Counted from the stretch's first letter, positions 11,019 through 20,961 are shown. The stretch: 64,000 bases of DNA from Dyadobacter sp. 676 (GCF_040448675.1 NZ_CP159289.1:6989001-7053000); one strand, 5' to 3'. The notes: generated by a model from the sequence alone, not told the origin. Program-made: numbers and translations.

Positions 11019-11165
11019 GCGGGAGAGGTTCCGGTGCAAATCGTCATTCCATTGCCGGGATGTTTGGGAGAAAATCCGTACAAAAGTAAACTCCGTACAA
11101 AACCGTCAATTCCGTTCTATTTTTTGAAGAACCGGCTGCCTAACATTGCGATGCGGATGGTATAA

Positions 11166-12372
11166 ATGAACGCTTCCATGAGACAACCTTTTCCCGAAAA
11201 CCACGCCCCGCGGTACACCCTGGGCGACCTTACCCGGTATTTTCTCAAACTGGGCACCTTCGGCTTCGGCGGCCCCGTGGCCCTGATCGGCTATATGCAC
11301 CGCGACCTGGTGGAGCAGCGCCAGTGGATCAGCGAGGACGAATACCGCGAAGGGTTGGCACTCGCCCAGCTCGCCCCCGGCCCGCTCGCCGCGCAACTCG
11401 GCATTTACCTCGGGTATGTGCATTACGGCATCTGGGGGGGCTACGCTCACCGGCCTGAGCTTCGTATTGCCATCGTTTGTCATGGTTGTGCTGCTCGGGA
11501 TCGCCTACCAGCTGTTTGGCGGGCTGCCGTGGATGCAATCCGTCTTTTACGGCGTCGGCTCGGCGGTGATCGGCATTATCGCCGTGAGCTGCTATAAGCT
11601 GACGGTCAAATCCGTCAGCAAGCTCGAACCGGGTGCTATCAAAGACCGCTGGCTGCTATGGCTCTTCTTTCTGCTCATGGCCGTGGTAACGGCCGTCACC
11701 CAACGCGAAGAAGTATGGCTTTTCATTATCCTCGGACTCGTGTATATGGTTATCCAGGCGCCGCCCCGCGGGCTTCGCCGCAATGCGCATTCCGTATCCG
11801 CGATCCTGCTTGCAGGAACAGGCTTCTGGCAAACCGACGGCGACAAATTGATCCGCATCGCATTATTTTTCACGGAAGCCGGCGCCTTCGTTTTCGGCAG
11901 CGGGCTTGCGATTATTCCCTTTTTGCACGCGGGTATCGTCAACGAGCTGCGTTGGCTCGACGAGCAGCAATTCCTTGATTCGGTTGCCGTTGCTATGATT
12001 ACCCCCGGGCCGGTCGTGATTACCGTAGGTTTCATAGGCTTCCTCGTTTCCGGCTTCCCCGGCGCTACCGTCGCCGCGCTGGGCGTTTTTCTTCCTTGCT
12101 TCATATTCACCGTCCTTCCCGCTCCCTATTTTAAAAGGATCGCAAAAAACGAAAGCATCAAGGCATTCGTGGACGGCATTACCGCCGCTGTGATCGGCGC
12201 GCTCGTGGGCTCGGTATTCGTGATCGCCAGCCGGTCCATCGTGGATGTCCCTTCGGCTGCAATTGCCCTTGTTACCGTGCTGGCGCTGGTTTATGTGAAA
12301 AAATTGCAGGAACCGTACATCATCGGAATTGCGGCAATAGCAGGAATTTGTTTGAAGGGAGGGTTGCTGTAA
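11166..12372 (+). pseudogene. chrA: Chromate transporter (ChrA/CHR family), frameshifted at 11434-11440
   Basis: CHR proteins are inner-membrane transporters; the characterised ones expel chromate. The restored protein has about 401 residues and two homologous halves. The first has FGFGGPVALIGYM and QLAPGPLAAQL; the second has EAGAFVFGSGLAIIPFL and MITPGPVVITVGFIGFL, as in full-length ChrA. A run of seven G (11434-11440) throws the frame. With six G the reading is GIWGATLTGLSFVLPSF, the expected family sequence, so one extra base is present. About 147 bp separate it from the alpha-glucuronidase, so it is probably a separate unit. The start at 11166 could instead be the ATG at 11178. Specificity for chromate cannot be read from sequence. 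Confidence 0.85.
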
Positions 12373-12439
12373 TCCGCTCGTATTTGTGCATTATTACAAA
12401 TTAATCATGCAAAATAGGGTGATTTGCCTGATCGGAACA

Positions 12440-12871
12440 CTAAAATTTTTGTCCTCGTGTGACATAACGGTTGTCACTGTAATCTTTCTCTTTCACGGTC
12501 GAGTCCGCATTGGCGGTGATCGTAAAGGAATATTCGCCGTTCTCCCGGACTTCCGCGCTGAAATCGGACAAATAATATCCGTATGTCCTGAACGAGGAAT
12601 TATTTTCCTCTTCGCTTTTTACCTGCTCTTCCACCACCTTGCCGCCCACGACTTTCACAGTCACCGAAAACTTCGTCTTCGAACGTGGCTTCGACCCGAA
12701 AAAGCATTGCAATTTGTTGCTCCGGACGAATACGCAATTGTGTACCGATATCTTCTCTCCTTTCCGCAATTCACGGAACAGAGGGTTTGCATTGTCGGAA
12801 GAGAAGGGAGAGAAGTCGGAAATCCAGTAAATCACCACCTTGCCGCCAAGTACCGGGTCGAACCTTTCCAC
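12440..12871 (-). CDS. Hypothetical protein, uncertain start, downstream of histidine kinase
   Basis: I do not recognise this family. The visible part is 143 residues, beta-rich, ending in a stretch (ITANADSTVKEKDYSDNRYV) that loosely resembles the end of CARDB or Ig-like domains. The frame stays open upstream of the listed GTG start and reads GAFIYLNPNAKNEFFSV, which looks like real protein. The true start may therefore be GTG at 12953, overlapping the kinase stop, with one extra base in the CCC near 12918. It follows the kinase on the same strand and could be co-transcribed with it. It is not a response regulator. Confidence 0.45.
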   Translation of the reverse strand: MERFDPVLGGKVVIYWISDFSPFSSDNANPLFRELRKGEKISVHNCVFVRSNKLQCFFGSKPRSKTKFSVTVKVVGGKVVEEQVKSEEENNSSFRTYGYYLSDFSAEVRENGEYSFTITANADSTVKEKDYSDNRYVTRGQKF

Positions 12872-12933
12872 GCTGAAAAACTCGTTTTTCGCATTCGGGT
12901 TCAGGTAGATGAAGGCGCCCGGTTTGCTTGGTT

Positions 12934-14786
12934 TCAGCTTCCTGCTTCTTCACGACCGGAACTTGCCGCCAATACCGGTAACTGATCCTGCATAGGTACC
13001 GTAACCAGGAAATTGCTTCCTTCGTTCGGAACCGAGTGAACCGTGAATTTCCCCGCAATCGATTCGACCCGCACCATGATGTTCCTGAAACCCATTCCTT
13101 TTAGCGCGATTCTCGCTCGTGATGCCGATGCCATTGTCCGAAACCCTTAAAATGACCTCATTTTCAAATCGATAGAGTTCCAGCAAGGCATGTGTCGCAT
13201 GCGAGTGTTTGAGTACGTTCGTGCACAGTTCAAGGGCAATACTGTAAAGTTCAAACCTTTGCTTCGTAGAAAGGTTTTGACTTACTTCATCGATTTTCAG
13301 CGATAATTTTAACCGGTCCGACTGGTTAATCGGTACCGAAAGTTGTTGCAGAGCGTTTTCGAGACCTTCCTTTTGCAGAACTTCCGGCATCATATGGTGT
13401 GCCAGCAAACGCACCTCCGAGTATGCCCTGCTGACCATGCCGTTTAGCTCGACGTAATTGTTCCCGCCCCTCCCCGGCTCGCTCCGTATCGCCATGGCAT
13501 CGAGGTACCATTGAATGGCCGTCAGCGTTCCACCGAGGTTATCGTGCAATTCGGCGGCGACCCGTTGTCTTTCCAGCGTCTGGCCCGTCAGCAGCGCTTC
13601 CTGAATATCCTTGTTTTTATATGCAAGTTCAAGGTTGGCTCTCTGCAGTTCTGCCGTTCGCTGTTCGATCCGCTCTTCAAGGAAACCGTTCAGAACAGAT
13701 ATTTCATTTTTTTGCCGCTCAATCTGCGCACGTTTTTTTCTAACCTGGATATAAAAAAACAGCACCACGCTTCCCATCAATGCACACACAATGGTGCCCG
13801 CCCACAAAAGCGTATTCTGTTCCCGCTGCAGGTTCATTTCCTCCCTGACTATTTCAAGGTCGGCACGCCGTTTTTCGCTCTCGTAACCGACCTTTACCGC
13901 CTCCAGCCGCTGTCTCTGGTCCTGCGACAGCATACTGTCGCGATACTGGTAAGACCTTGCCTGCGCTTCGTAGGCTTTCCTCCATTCGCCTTTTGCTTTC
14001 AACGCCTCGGCCAGGGTACGGTAGAGCAGCTGCAGCGTGTAATGGCCTTCTTTTCCCTGCACATATCGCTCTGCCGTTTGAGCCAGCCGAAGAGCTTTAT
14101 TCGGGTTGCCGAGCGAATTGTAGAGCCGGCCGAAATTGGCCATGGAAACGATTCTGTCCTCCCGGGTGAGGTATTTGTCATAGCGGAATAGTTCCGAGTA
14201 AGTACCGATGGCGAGGTCGTACAAGTGTAATGCCTGGTAAGTGCCCGCCAGGTTGATCAGGAACCAACACTGCCGGGCCGAATCTATCGGGACATTCAGC
14301 CGGATACATTGCAGGTACCTCCCTTTTGCAAGCAGAAACTCTTTGGCTGAAAAGTGTGTATTTCCAATTTCGTTCGCTACGGAAATATAGGCTTCCTTGC
14401 CAAACCTGATCGCAATTTTCTCCGCCGCTTTCAACGCATCCATACTCCTTTTGAAATCGCCGGCAGCGCTGTATGCTGCTCCCAAAGACTTATAAGTTTC
14501 TATCCGATAATTGCGGTCGTTAGTTTTTTCGGCGATGAGAAGTCCTTTCTGAAAGTAATAGGCCGCTTCCAGGAAAGCGCCCTTCCGCTGGTAATGAAGA
14601 CCTATTCCCCGGTAGGCAATCAGCAACCCCGATTGCCAATCCATTTCCCTTGCAATGTCGACAGCGGAAAGCCAATGACTCGTTCCTGCGTCCCAATTTT
14701 GATAATGCGCCGCGAGCTCCGTATTCCGGTAAAAGAAGTTTTGAAAGTAGGCATGCTATCGAGGGTTTAGAGAAGCTGGTGTTCAT
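12934..14786 (-). pseudogene. TPR-containing sensor histidine kinase (HisKA_3), frameshifted at 13099-13102 and probably near 14750
   Basis: This is a NarL-partner type sensor kinase. N-terminal tetratricopeptide repeats span about residues 40-290, then one membrane helix (LLWAGTIVCALMGSVVLFFYI), a coiled coil, a HisKA_3 domain with RVAAELHDNLGGTL (phospho-His in ELHDN), and HATPase_c with LCTNVLKHSHAT and SDNGIGI. The C-terminus breaks at a T4 run (13099-13102, A4 on the coding strand). Removing one base gives KGMGFRNIMVRVESIAG and NEGSNFLVTVP, the expected G2 region of the ATPase, ending at 12934. The clean frame begins at 14644 (MDWQSGLL), but TPR-like sequence continues upstream to a TAG. 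Removing one base near 14750 joins it to an ATG at 14786 (MNTSFSKPS). No response regulator is adjacent, so its partner must be elsewhere. Confidence 0.8.
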
Positions 14787-14996
14787 CGTCTCAATTTATT
14801 TCAACTTTCAAATATCCGGGAGAAAACTTATTAACCGGTCGTCGCAAGTGTTGTTATAAAGACAACACACCACCGACTTTTTCACCTTTTCATTGCTACG
14901 GCACCACTCAGTCAAAATCACCAGTCCCCAGCCGCATATTTCCCACTCCCCGGCGGATCATTCCCCGTTCCGGGGCGGATCATTCGATAACCTTTC

Positions 14997-15004
14997 TAAT
15001 TTTG
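14997..15004 (+). promoter_or_regulatory. Possible -7 box before the GNAT gene; rest of the 14787-15080 gap
   Basis: TAATTTTG matches TAnnTTTG about 76 bp before the GNAT start at 15081. No clear -33 TTTG lies at the right distance, so support is weak. In the rest of the gap I see only two direct copies of GGCGGATCATTC (about 14952-14963 and 14974-14985) of unknown meaning. Confidence 0.3.
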
Positions 15005-15080
15005 GACCTGTCGGAAGCACCTGGACCACCCACGTTTGGGCCCAACCGATTGTAACGAACTGAAAACCAAGACAAAAAAC

Positions 15081-15617
15081 ATGAATAAATTTCACATTTC
15101 AAGCGTATCGCCGCATGAGCTGGAAGCACTTCGGCAAATAGCGAGGCAAACCTTTTTTGAGACATTCGCGCAGCATAACAGCGAAAGCGACATGCAGCAT
15201 TACCTGAACGAGAGCTTTTCCAGCGAAAAACTCGCCCGGGAGCTCGGTCGTGCGGGTTCCGAATTTTACTTCGCGTCGCACGAAAACCGCGTAGTAGGCT
15301 ACCTGAAAATCAACTTCGGCTCCTCGCAGACGGAAATACAGGATCACAATGCGCTGGAGATCGAACGTATTTATGTATTGCAGGAGTACCAGGGGAAAAA
15401 AGTCGGACAACTGCTTTACGAACAGGCAATTGAGATCGCCGGTCAAAAAGCCCTGGACTATGTCTGGCTGGGTGTTTGGGAAAAGAATGTGCGGGCGCTT
15501 CGTTTTTATGAGAAAAACGGTTTCTCGAAATTTGGCCAGCATCGTTTCAAACTGGGGAACGACGTGCAAACCGACATCCTGATGAAGAAACCTTTGAAGC
15601 AGCGATCAGTCCAATGA
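15081..15617 (+). CDS. GNAT family N-acetyltransferase, PaiA-like
   Basis: This is an acetyl-CoA-dependent acetyltransferase of 178 residues. Conserved GNAT features are VVGYLKINFG (beta4), IERIYVLQEYQGKKVGQLL (acetyl-CoA pyrophosphate loop, here Q-x-x-x-K-x-G) and WEKNVRALRFYEKNGF near the C-terminus. The ending GNDVQTDILMKK resembles PaiA-type polyamine acetyltransferases, so a small amine substrate is plausible but unproven. I chose ATG at 15081 because the frame upstream of it is not GNAT-like and the ATG follows an A-rich leader. The stop overlaps the start of the EamA transporter by 4 bp (ATGA), so the two genes are translationally coupled. Confidence 0.88.
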   Translation: MNKFHISSVSPHELEALRQIARQTFFETFAQHNSESDMQHYLNESFSSEKLARELGRAGSEFYFASHENRVVGYLKINFGSSQTEIQDHNALEIERIYVLQEYQGKKVGQLLYEQAIEIAGQKALDYVWLGVWEKNVRALRFYEKNGFSKFGQHRFKLGNDVQTDILMKKPLKQRSVQ

Positions 15618-16510
15618 ATAAAAAGCTTTTACTTACGGCCCTGCTGATACTCGGCACGGCATTCTGGGGCATTTCTTTTTCCGTTACCAAAATGGCCGTA
15701 GGCGGTCTGTCGCAATCGACCTTCCTGCTCTACCGTTTTTTGCTGGCGACGCTCGTCCTGTCCGTCGCTTTTTATCGGCAACTGAAAAATACCGGCCCTA
15801 CCAGCATCGTACAGGGTATAATGCTGGCGATCCTGCTGACGGCCAGCATCAATTTCTCGACGCTGGGAATCAAATACGCACCGGCGTCGCAATGCGCCTT
15901 CGTAGCGGGTACCGGCGTTATTCTGATCCCCGTGCTGAAACTTCTCATTTACAAAAAACAGGTCGAGATGAACACCTGGCTTGCGGCGGCGGTCGCGCTG
16001 GCGGGATTGTTCATCGTGTCGGTCAGGTCCGATTTCACGGTCGGCGTCGGCGATATGTACACCGTCATCGCTACATTCGGGTTCGCCTTTTACCTGATCC
16101 GCGTCGAAAAATTCTCGGCGTCGGGCAATATAGTGCACACGATCGTTCCCATGTTCGCGACTTGCACGCTGATCATGTTTTGTATTGCCATGGCCGACAG
16201 CTCGGCCGAATGGCTTCCCGAAAGGCGGTCGTTCTGGATCGGCGTAATTTATTGCGCATTGTTTTCAACCGCTTACGTGTATACGGTGTCCAACGTTGCA
16301 CAGCGATACATTTCAGCGGAAAAAGTGGCCATCATTTACCTGTTCGAGCCAATTTTTGCCGCCGTAGCGTCGGTTATTATCCTGGGAGAGACACTTTCCT
16401 GGCGGCTTCTCGTCGGTGGTTCGCTTATATTTGCGGGGACGTTGATTTCAGAAATCAACTGGGCCGCGCTCAAAAAGAGCGATCGCATAGCCGGAGGCCC
16501 CGAAATGTAA
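15614..16510 (+). CDS. DMT superfamily (EamA) inner-membrane transporter
   Basis: This is a drug/metabolite transporter of 298 residues with about ten predicted membrane helices and the two EamA repeats. Typical signatures are GTAFWGISFSVTKMAVGG in helix 1 and LFEPIFAAVASVIILGETLSW near the C-terminus. It overlaps the GNAT gene by 4 bp. Pairing of an acetyltransferase with an exporter suggests handling of one small amine or amino acid, which is inference. The start is firm because of the ATGA overlap. Confidence 0.92.
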   Translation: MNKKLLLTALLILGTAFWGISFSVTKMAVGGLSQSTFLLYRFLLATLVLSVAFYRQLKNTGPTSIVQGIMLAILLTASINFSTLGIKYAPASQCAFVAGTGVILIPVLKLLIYKKQVEMNTWLAAAVALAGLFIVSVRSDFTVGVGDMYTVIATFGFAFYLIRVEKFSASGNIVHTIVPMFATCTLIMFCIAMADSSAEWLPERRSFWIGVIYCALFSTAYVYTVSNVAQRYISAEKVAIIYLFEPIFAAVASVIILGETLSWRLLVGGSLIFAGTLISEINWAALKKSDRIAGGPEM

Positions 16511-16545
16511 AACGCCATTCAACCCATTGTCCGTACCAAACCGGC

Positions 16546-17415
16546 ATGCAGAAGAAATTCAACCTGAAGTCCTTCAACCTCTACGAATTCCTCAAACACC
16601 AGAATTCCCACAGTCTGCAGGTTCCGTTTTTTCTGGCCGACCGGCATACCTATAAAAATGCCCACGTCAACTTTCCCTTCAGGACGTTCGCCTACGGACT
16701 GGGCGTTACCTATTCGGGCGGGGGCGATGTGTTCAGGATCGGCAGTACCGACTACCTGGTGACTGCCGGGTGCCTTACGACCGTCGGGCCTGGCATGGTT
16801 TGCCAGTGGACCGGCAACTACACGGCGGAACACGACACGGTCTATTTTACCGAAGCCTTGTTCGAAGGAATGCAGGGTAATGCCTTTTTGCAATCGCTTT
16901 CCTTCTTTTTTCACGGCGGCAAACATGTGATCGCATTGACCGACGACCAGCTCGCAAAAATCGCGTCGCTGTTCAATTTATTGAAAGAACTGAAAGGTGA
17001 CAAGGACGCGGTACCGGGCATTGTTCATTCGCTGCTGATGCTGACGCAATCCTTTCATGCCGATCCTGACGCCGCCGCCGGCAATGGAAAAATCTCCAAT
17101 GGAGGAAAAATAGCGCGGGTGTTCAGGCGGCTGGTAGCGGAGCATTTCCCCGAACACAAAGAGGTGGCTTTCTACGCCATGGCATTGAATATCACGCCGA
17201 AATACCTCAGCGAAGTATTGCAGGCCGAGCTCGGCAAACCCGCTAAAACATTCATCGACGAGTATGTAATGATGGAAGCGAAAAGCCTGTTGAGACAAAC
17301 AAACTTCTCCGTCCAGGAGATATGCTATTGGCTGGGCTTCGAGGACGCCTCCCATTTCACAAAATCGTTCAAAAAGCTGACAAACACCACGCCTACCGAA
17401 TATCGGAAAGGGTAG
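16546..17415 (+). CDS. AraC family transcriptional regulator
   Basis: This is a 289-residue regulator with a variable N-terminal ligand domain (about residues 1-175) and a C-terminal AraC DNA-binding domain: AFYAMALNITPKYLSEVLQAE (first helix-turn-helix) and EICYWLGFEDASHFTKSFKK with TTPTEYRKG (second). I start it at MQKKFNLKSF; the much longer open frame upstream is out-of-frame shadow over the EamA gene. It lies 35 bp after the transporter stop on the same strand and may regulate the GNAT/EamA pair or the epoxide hydrolase that follows. Confidence 0.9.
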   Translation: MQKKFNLKSFNLYEFLKHQNSHSLQVPFFLADRHTYKNAHVNFPFRTFAYGLGVTYSGGGDVFRIGSTDYLVTAGCLTTVGPGMVCQWTGNYTAEHDTVYFTEALFEGMQGNAFLQSLSFFFHGGKHVIALTDDQLAKIASLFNLLKELKGDKDAVPGIVHSLLMLTQSFHADPDAAAGNGKISNGGKIARVFRRLVAEHFPEHKEVAFYAMALNITPKYLSEVLQAELGKPAKTFIDEYVMMEAKSLLRQTNFSVQEICYWLGFEDASHFTKSFKKLTNTTPTEYRKG

Positions 17416-17482
17416 CGAAATCTTCGGAATTTTTTACCATCTTTCCCGACATCCTTCCTAACAGCGCGCCGGTCCGGGGCGA

Positions 17483-17490
17483 TACCTTTG
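17483..17490 (+). promoter_or_regulatory. Possible -7 box for the epoxide hydrolase
   Basis: TACCTTTG fits TAnnTTTG exactly in the 180-bp space after the AraC gene. Transcription from it would start near 17497. It precedes an ATG at 17515 with AGGGAG just upstream, and the preferred start at 17596. No -33 TTTG was seen. Confidence 0.4.
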
Positions 17491-17595
17491 TTAAACAAAA
17501 AATAAGGGAGCGCCATGAACAAATCCGGCATTCTCTTACAATTCCGCTCTCTCAGGGCAAAACCGTTCCGTATTCACAAAACGAAAACATCAACC

Positions 17596-18711
17596 ATGAA
17601 AAACGCAGAAGCATTCAAAGTAGCTGTTTCGGAAGAAGTGTTGAATGATTTAAAAAACCGTTTGCAGAACACCCGATGGCCCGGTGAAGCGGAAGGGTCC
17701 GGCTGGCATTTCGGCACCAGCGAATCCTACCTGAAAGACCTCGTCGCCTACTGGCTCATAGATTACGACTGGCGAAAACAGGAAGCCGAACTCAACAAAT
17801 ACCCGCAATACATCGCCGATGTGAATGGCGTAAAAGTCCATTTTCAATACATTAAAGGAAAAGGCGGGAATTCCAAACCACTCATACTGACGCACGGCTG
17901 GCCCGACAGCTATTACCGGTTCCACAAAATTATCCCGCTCCTCACCGAAGGTGACCAGAGCTTCGACCTTGTGATCCCGTCTATCCCGGGCTTCGGGTTT
18001 TCCGAGAAAACAGCCATTACCAGCGAAGCAGTAGCCGATTTGTGGAAAGTACTGATGACCGGGAACCTGGGTTACAGACAATTCTACGCAGCAGGAGGGG
18101 ACGTGGGGATGGGCGTAACCAAAGCATTGGCATCGAAATATCCCGATGTCGTGGCCGGCGTACACTTTACCGATGTGGGCTATCCCATGGGCCAGGAAGA
18201 CCCCGCCACCATGACCGAAGCCGAGAAACAATTCGCGCAGTTTGTGCAGCAATGGTGGTACAGTGAAGGGGCTTATGCAATGGTGCAAGCCACCAAGCCG
18301 CAATCGCTGGCCTACGGGCTCAACGATTCGCCTGCCGGACTGGCGGCGTGGATGGTCAGCTTCGGCAACGCAGGCGCATCTCCCGAAATCCTGGAAGCGG
18401 CATTTGGCGGGCGCGATGCCTTGCTCACCAACGTGATGATCTACTGGGTTACCCAAACCATCGCGACGTCGGTGAGGATGTACAAAGCCGACGCCATTGC
18501 GCAATGGAGCGGGGCCCGGCCGTTGCAGAAATCCAATGTTCCAGCCGGTGTGGCCGTATTCCCGAGGGAAGCGCAATTCCCGAAAGAATGGGCCGAACGC
18601 TTCGTCAACGTGGTCAGCTTCCGGATGATGACCGAAGGCGGGCACTTCGCGGCACTGGAAGTACCCGACATTTTCGCGGCGGAATTACGGCGTTTCTTTT
18701 ACAGTATTTAA
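17596..18711 (+). CDS. Epoxide hydrolase family alpha/beta-hydrolase (EHN domain)
   Basis: The family opens epoxides to diols; related members hydrolyse other small substrates. The restored start gives 371 residues. The N-terminal EHN domain (KVAVSEEVLNDLKNRLQNTRWPG) is followed by the alpha/beta core: HGWPDSYYRFHKIIP (oxyanion-hole motif), GGDVGMGV (Asp nucleophile near residue 168) and GGHFAALEVPD (catalytic His). I prefer ATG 17596, because EHN proteins usually begin just before this motif. ATG 17515 adds 27 basic residues but has a Shine-Dalgarno-like AGGGAG 6 bp upstream. The next gene starts immediately after the stop. Confidence 0.9.
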   Translation: MKNAEAFKVAVSEEVLNDLKNRLQNTRWPGEAEGSGWHFGTSESYLKDLVAYWLIDYDWRKQEAELNKYPQYIADVNGVKVHFQYIKGKGGNSKPLILTHGWPDSYYRFHKIIPLLTEGDQSFDLVIPSIPGFGFSEKTAITSEAVADLWKVLMTGNLGYRQFYAAGGDVGMGVTKALASKYPDVVAGVHFTDVGYPMGQEDPATMTEAEKQFAQFVQQWWYSEGAYAMVQATKPQSLAYGLNDSPAGLAAWMVSFGNAGASPEILEAAFGGRDALLTNVMIYWVTQTIATSVRMYKADAIAQWSGARPLQKSNVPAGVAVFPREAQFPKEWAERFVNVVSFRMMTEGGHFAALEVPDIFAAELRRFFYSI

Positions 18712-19623
18712 ATGGTGACACCTATGTTTTCAGGCAGCGCCGTCACCGGCATTCTCATGATCGCCGTAACCATGGTACTGGGTGGTTGCGGAAGGGAAGG
18801 TCAGCGCCCGATCGGCTACCCCGCTCCCATGCCCGACTCCGTCGCCATGCGTTTCCTTCCCGGCGTTGTCAGCGACGATTCTCTGGATTTCAATTCGGCT
18901 TTCTCCCCCGACGGCAAGCGGTTTTACTTTTCGCGGTCGGGCAAAGGGAAATGGATAATCTATGTGACGGAAGAACAGAATGGAACCTGGACCCAACCTG
19001 CGCCAGCGCCATTCAATGAGCCGCAATACTCTCAGGCCGATCCTTTTATCACAGCCGACGGAACTCTCTACTACATTTCGAACCGGCCGCGCGACCTTGC
19101 GGATAGCATTCCCGACTACGATATCTGGCGGGTTCGTCCACGGGCCGACGGTTCCTGGACCAGCCCTGAAAACCTCCTGGCCGTCAATTCCGATAGCACC
19201 GAATATTATGTGTCGCTTTCTGCCAATGGTAATCTGTATTTTGCCAGCAACCGAAATGGCACGTTGGGTTCACACGACATTTATGTAAGCCATTACGCGA
19301 ATGGGAAATACACCACGCCTGAAAACCTGGGGCAGGCCGTCAACTCCGATAAAATGGAACACGACCCGATGGTTTCGCAGGACGAAAAATACCTGATTTT
19401 CACGTCTGTCGACCGTGCAGACTCGTTCGGCAGCGGCGATCTGTATTATTCCGTCCGTAATGCAAACGGCACCTGGGCACAGGCTGAAAACATGGGGAGT
19501 AAGTTCAATACGGATACCTACGAATATTGTTCGTACCTCACGCCGGACAATCGGTATCTCTTTTTCAGTGCGGATTACGATGTAAAGTGGATCAGCGCAC
19601 AGCAGTTGCCCTGGTTTAAATAA
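18712..19623 (+). CDS. TolB-like PD40 beta-propeller lipoprotein
   Basis: This is a 303-residue secreted protein with a lipobox-like LGGCG at about residues 22-26, then WD40-like PD40 repeats such as FNSAFSPDGKRFYFSR, ADPFITADGTLYYISNR, LSANGNLYFASNRNG and DPMVSQDEKYLIFTS. These fold as a propeller of the TolB C-terminal kind. The enzymatic role is unknown; such proteins are common periplasmic or surface proteins in Bacteroidota. The ATG abuts the epoxide hydrolase TAA, so the two form an operon. An internal ATG at 18724 is an alternative start. A strong terminator follows. Confidence 0.85.
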   Translation: MVTPMFSGSAVTGILMIAVTMVLGGCGREGQRPIGYPAPMPDSVAMRFLPGVVSDDSLDFNSAFSPDGKRFYFSRSGKGKWIIYVTEEQNGTWTQPAPAPFNEPQYSQADPFITADGTLYYISNRPRDLADSIPDYDIWRVRPRADGSWTSPENLLAVNSDSTEYYVSLSANGNLYFASNRNGTLGSHDIYVSHYANGKYTTPENLGQAVNSDKMEHDPMVSQDEKYLIFTSVDRADSFGSGDLYYSVRNANGTWAQAENMGSKFNTDTYEYCSYLTPDNRYLFFSADYDVKWISAQQLPWFK

Positions 19624-19640
19624 GGTGTCATTTTGAGTGC

Positions 19641-19680
19641 GGGCCCTGGAATCAGAACGATTCCGGGGCCTGCCTTTTTA
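19641..19680. terminator. Bidirectional intrinsic terminator between convergent genes
   Basis: A 12-bp stem, GGCCCTGGAATC (19642-19653) with GATTCCGGGGCC (19659-19670), has one mismatched position and a 5-nt loop, and is followed by TGCCTTTTTA. It lies between the convergent PD40 and PQQ dehydrogenase genes and overlaps the latter's last codons only at its edge. Confidence 0.75.
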
Positions 19681-20877
19681 CTTTTTACCTATCCGGTACA
19701 ACCTTCCCTGATCGGTTACGGCGTAAAGCGCGCCGTCCTTGCCTTCGGTAATGTCGCGGAAACGCTGGTTCTCGCCGGAGAGGAGCCGTTCTTCGCCGGT
19801 AACTTTGTTGCCCTCAATCACCAGGCGGCACACATGCATGCCGCTAAGCGAAGAAATGAACAGGTTATTTTTCCATTCGGGAATCTGTTTTCCGCTGTAA
19901 AACGTGATACCGCTCGGCGAAATGACAGGGTCCCAGTAATAAACCGGCTGCTCCAGTCCCTCCTTTTGCTGAATAGCCGCGCCGATCTTATCGCCGCTGT
20001 ACTCGATCCCGTACGTAATGGTAGGCCATCCGTAGTTTTTGCCGGGTACGATGCGGTTCAGCTCGTCGCCGCCCCTCGGACCAAATTCCGTCTCCCACAA
20101 TTCGCCGGTAACCGGGTTGATGGCAATCCCCTGTACATTCCGGTGGCCGTACGAATACAGTTCCGGGCGCGCATTGGGCTTTCCCGCAAAGGGGTTCCCC
20201 GCCGCCGGTTTTCCGTCGCGGGTAATGCGGATTATTTTACCTAAACCCGAATTGATATCCTGCGCCTGCGGCCGGGTAACGAGGTCGGACCGCTCGCCCG
20301 TCGACAAAAACAAATTACCGTCCTTTGAAAAAATCACCCTTCCTCCGTAATGCAGGTTGCCTTTGTAAGCGGGCGTAGCACGGTAAATGACCGTCACATT
20401 TTCCAGCCGGGCCTCGTCAGCCGACAGTTTGCCTTTGGCGACCGATGTTATATTTCCCTCGGAAAGCGGTTCGGAAAAAGCCCAGTAAACCATCCTGTTT
20501 TTCGGGAAGTCCGGATCGATACAAAGCCCGAGCAAACCGCCCTGGCCATCACTGTTTACTTTTGGCACACCGCTAATCGCTTTACCCACAGTGCCGGTCG
20601 TCGAGACGATGCGCATTGTACCGCCTTTCTCCGTCACAAGGAACCGGCCGTCCGGAAGCGAGGTAATACCCCATGGCCTTTCCAATGCGGAAGTGATGAC
20701 TTTGCCCTCGTAGGCAGACTTGGTGGAAACGCTTCCTATGCGTGTTTGTCCATTGAAGGCCGGCTTATACTCCGAATTAGCCTTCTTGGTTTCAACCGGG
20801 GATTGCTGCGCTTCGGATCGGAACGGCGCCACAATGGCTGCCGCCCCCGCAAAAAAGATGTAAATTGCTTTTCTCAT
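19678..20877 (-). CDS. PQQ-dependent soluble sugar dehydrogenase
   Basis: The family (GSDH, like E. coli YliI/Asd) oxidises aldoses in the periplasm with pyrroloquinoline quinone. The protein has 399 residues, with a signal peptide ending near FRSEAQQ. Characteristic sequence includes RPWGITSLPDGRFLVTEKGG, LLGLCIDPDFPKN, SYGHRNVQGIAINPVTGELW and FGPRGGDELN, as in the six-bladed GSDH propeller. It is convergent with the PD40 gene and has its own upstream region shared with the divergent AraC gene at 20962. PQQ biosynthesis genes are not in the window. Confidence 0.93.
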   Translation of the reverse strand: MRKAIYIFFAGAAAIVAPFRSEAQQSPVETKKANSEYKPAFNGQTRIGSVSTKSAYEGKVITSALERPWGITSLPDGRFLVTEKGGTMRIVSTTGTVGKAISGVPKVNSDGQGGLLGLCIDPDFPKNRMVYWAFSEPLSEGNITSVAKGKLSADEARLENVTVIYRATPAYKGNLHYGGRVIFSKDGNLFLSTGERSDLVTRPQAQDINSGLGKIIRITRDGKPAAGNPFAGKPNARPELYSYGHRNVQGIAINPVTGELWETEFGPRGGDELNRIVPGKNYGWPTITYGIEYSGDKIGAAIQQKEGLEQPVYYWDPVISPSGITFYSGKQIPEWKNNLFISSLSGMHVCRLVIEGNKVTGEERLLSGENQRFRDITEGKDGALYAVTDQGRLYRIGKK

Positions 20878-20961
20878 TGTTGGATTTGTTTACGCCCGTG
20901 CCCTTGAAAGAGCCGGCAACTAAAAATAGGCAAATTCACCCGAAAGATACTACCTTTCCCA

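Noticed and set aside
12373..12439. Hairpin between chrA and the hypothetical gene as a terminator
   Set aside because: The possible stem (TTTGTGCATTA with TAATCATGCAAA) has a bulge and is AT-rich without a proper T-run, so support is too weak.
15892..16545. N-terminal extension of the AraC regulator to over 500 residues
   Set aside because: It overlaps the EamA transporter in another frame and has arginine-rich shadow composition; the real start is ATG 16546.
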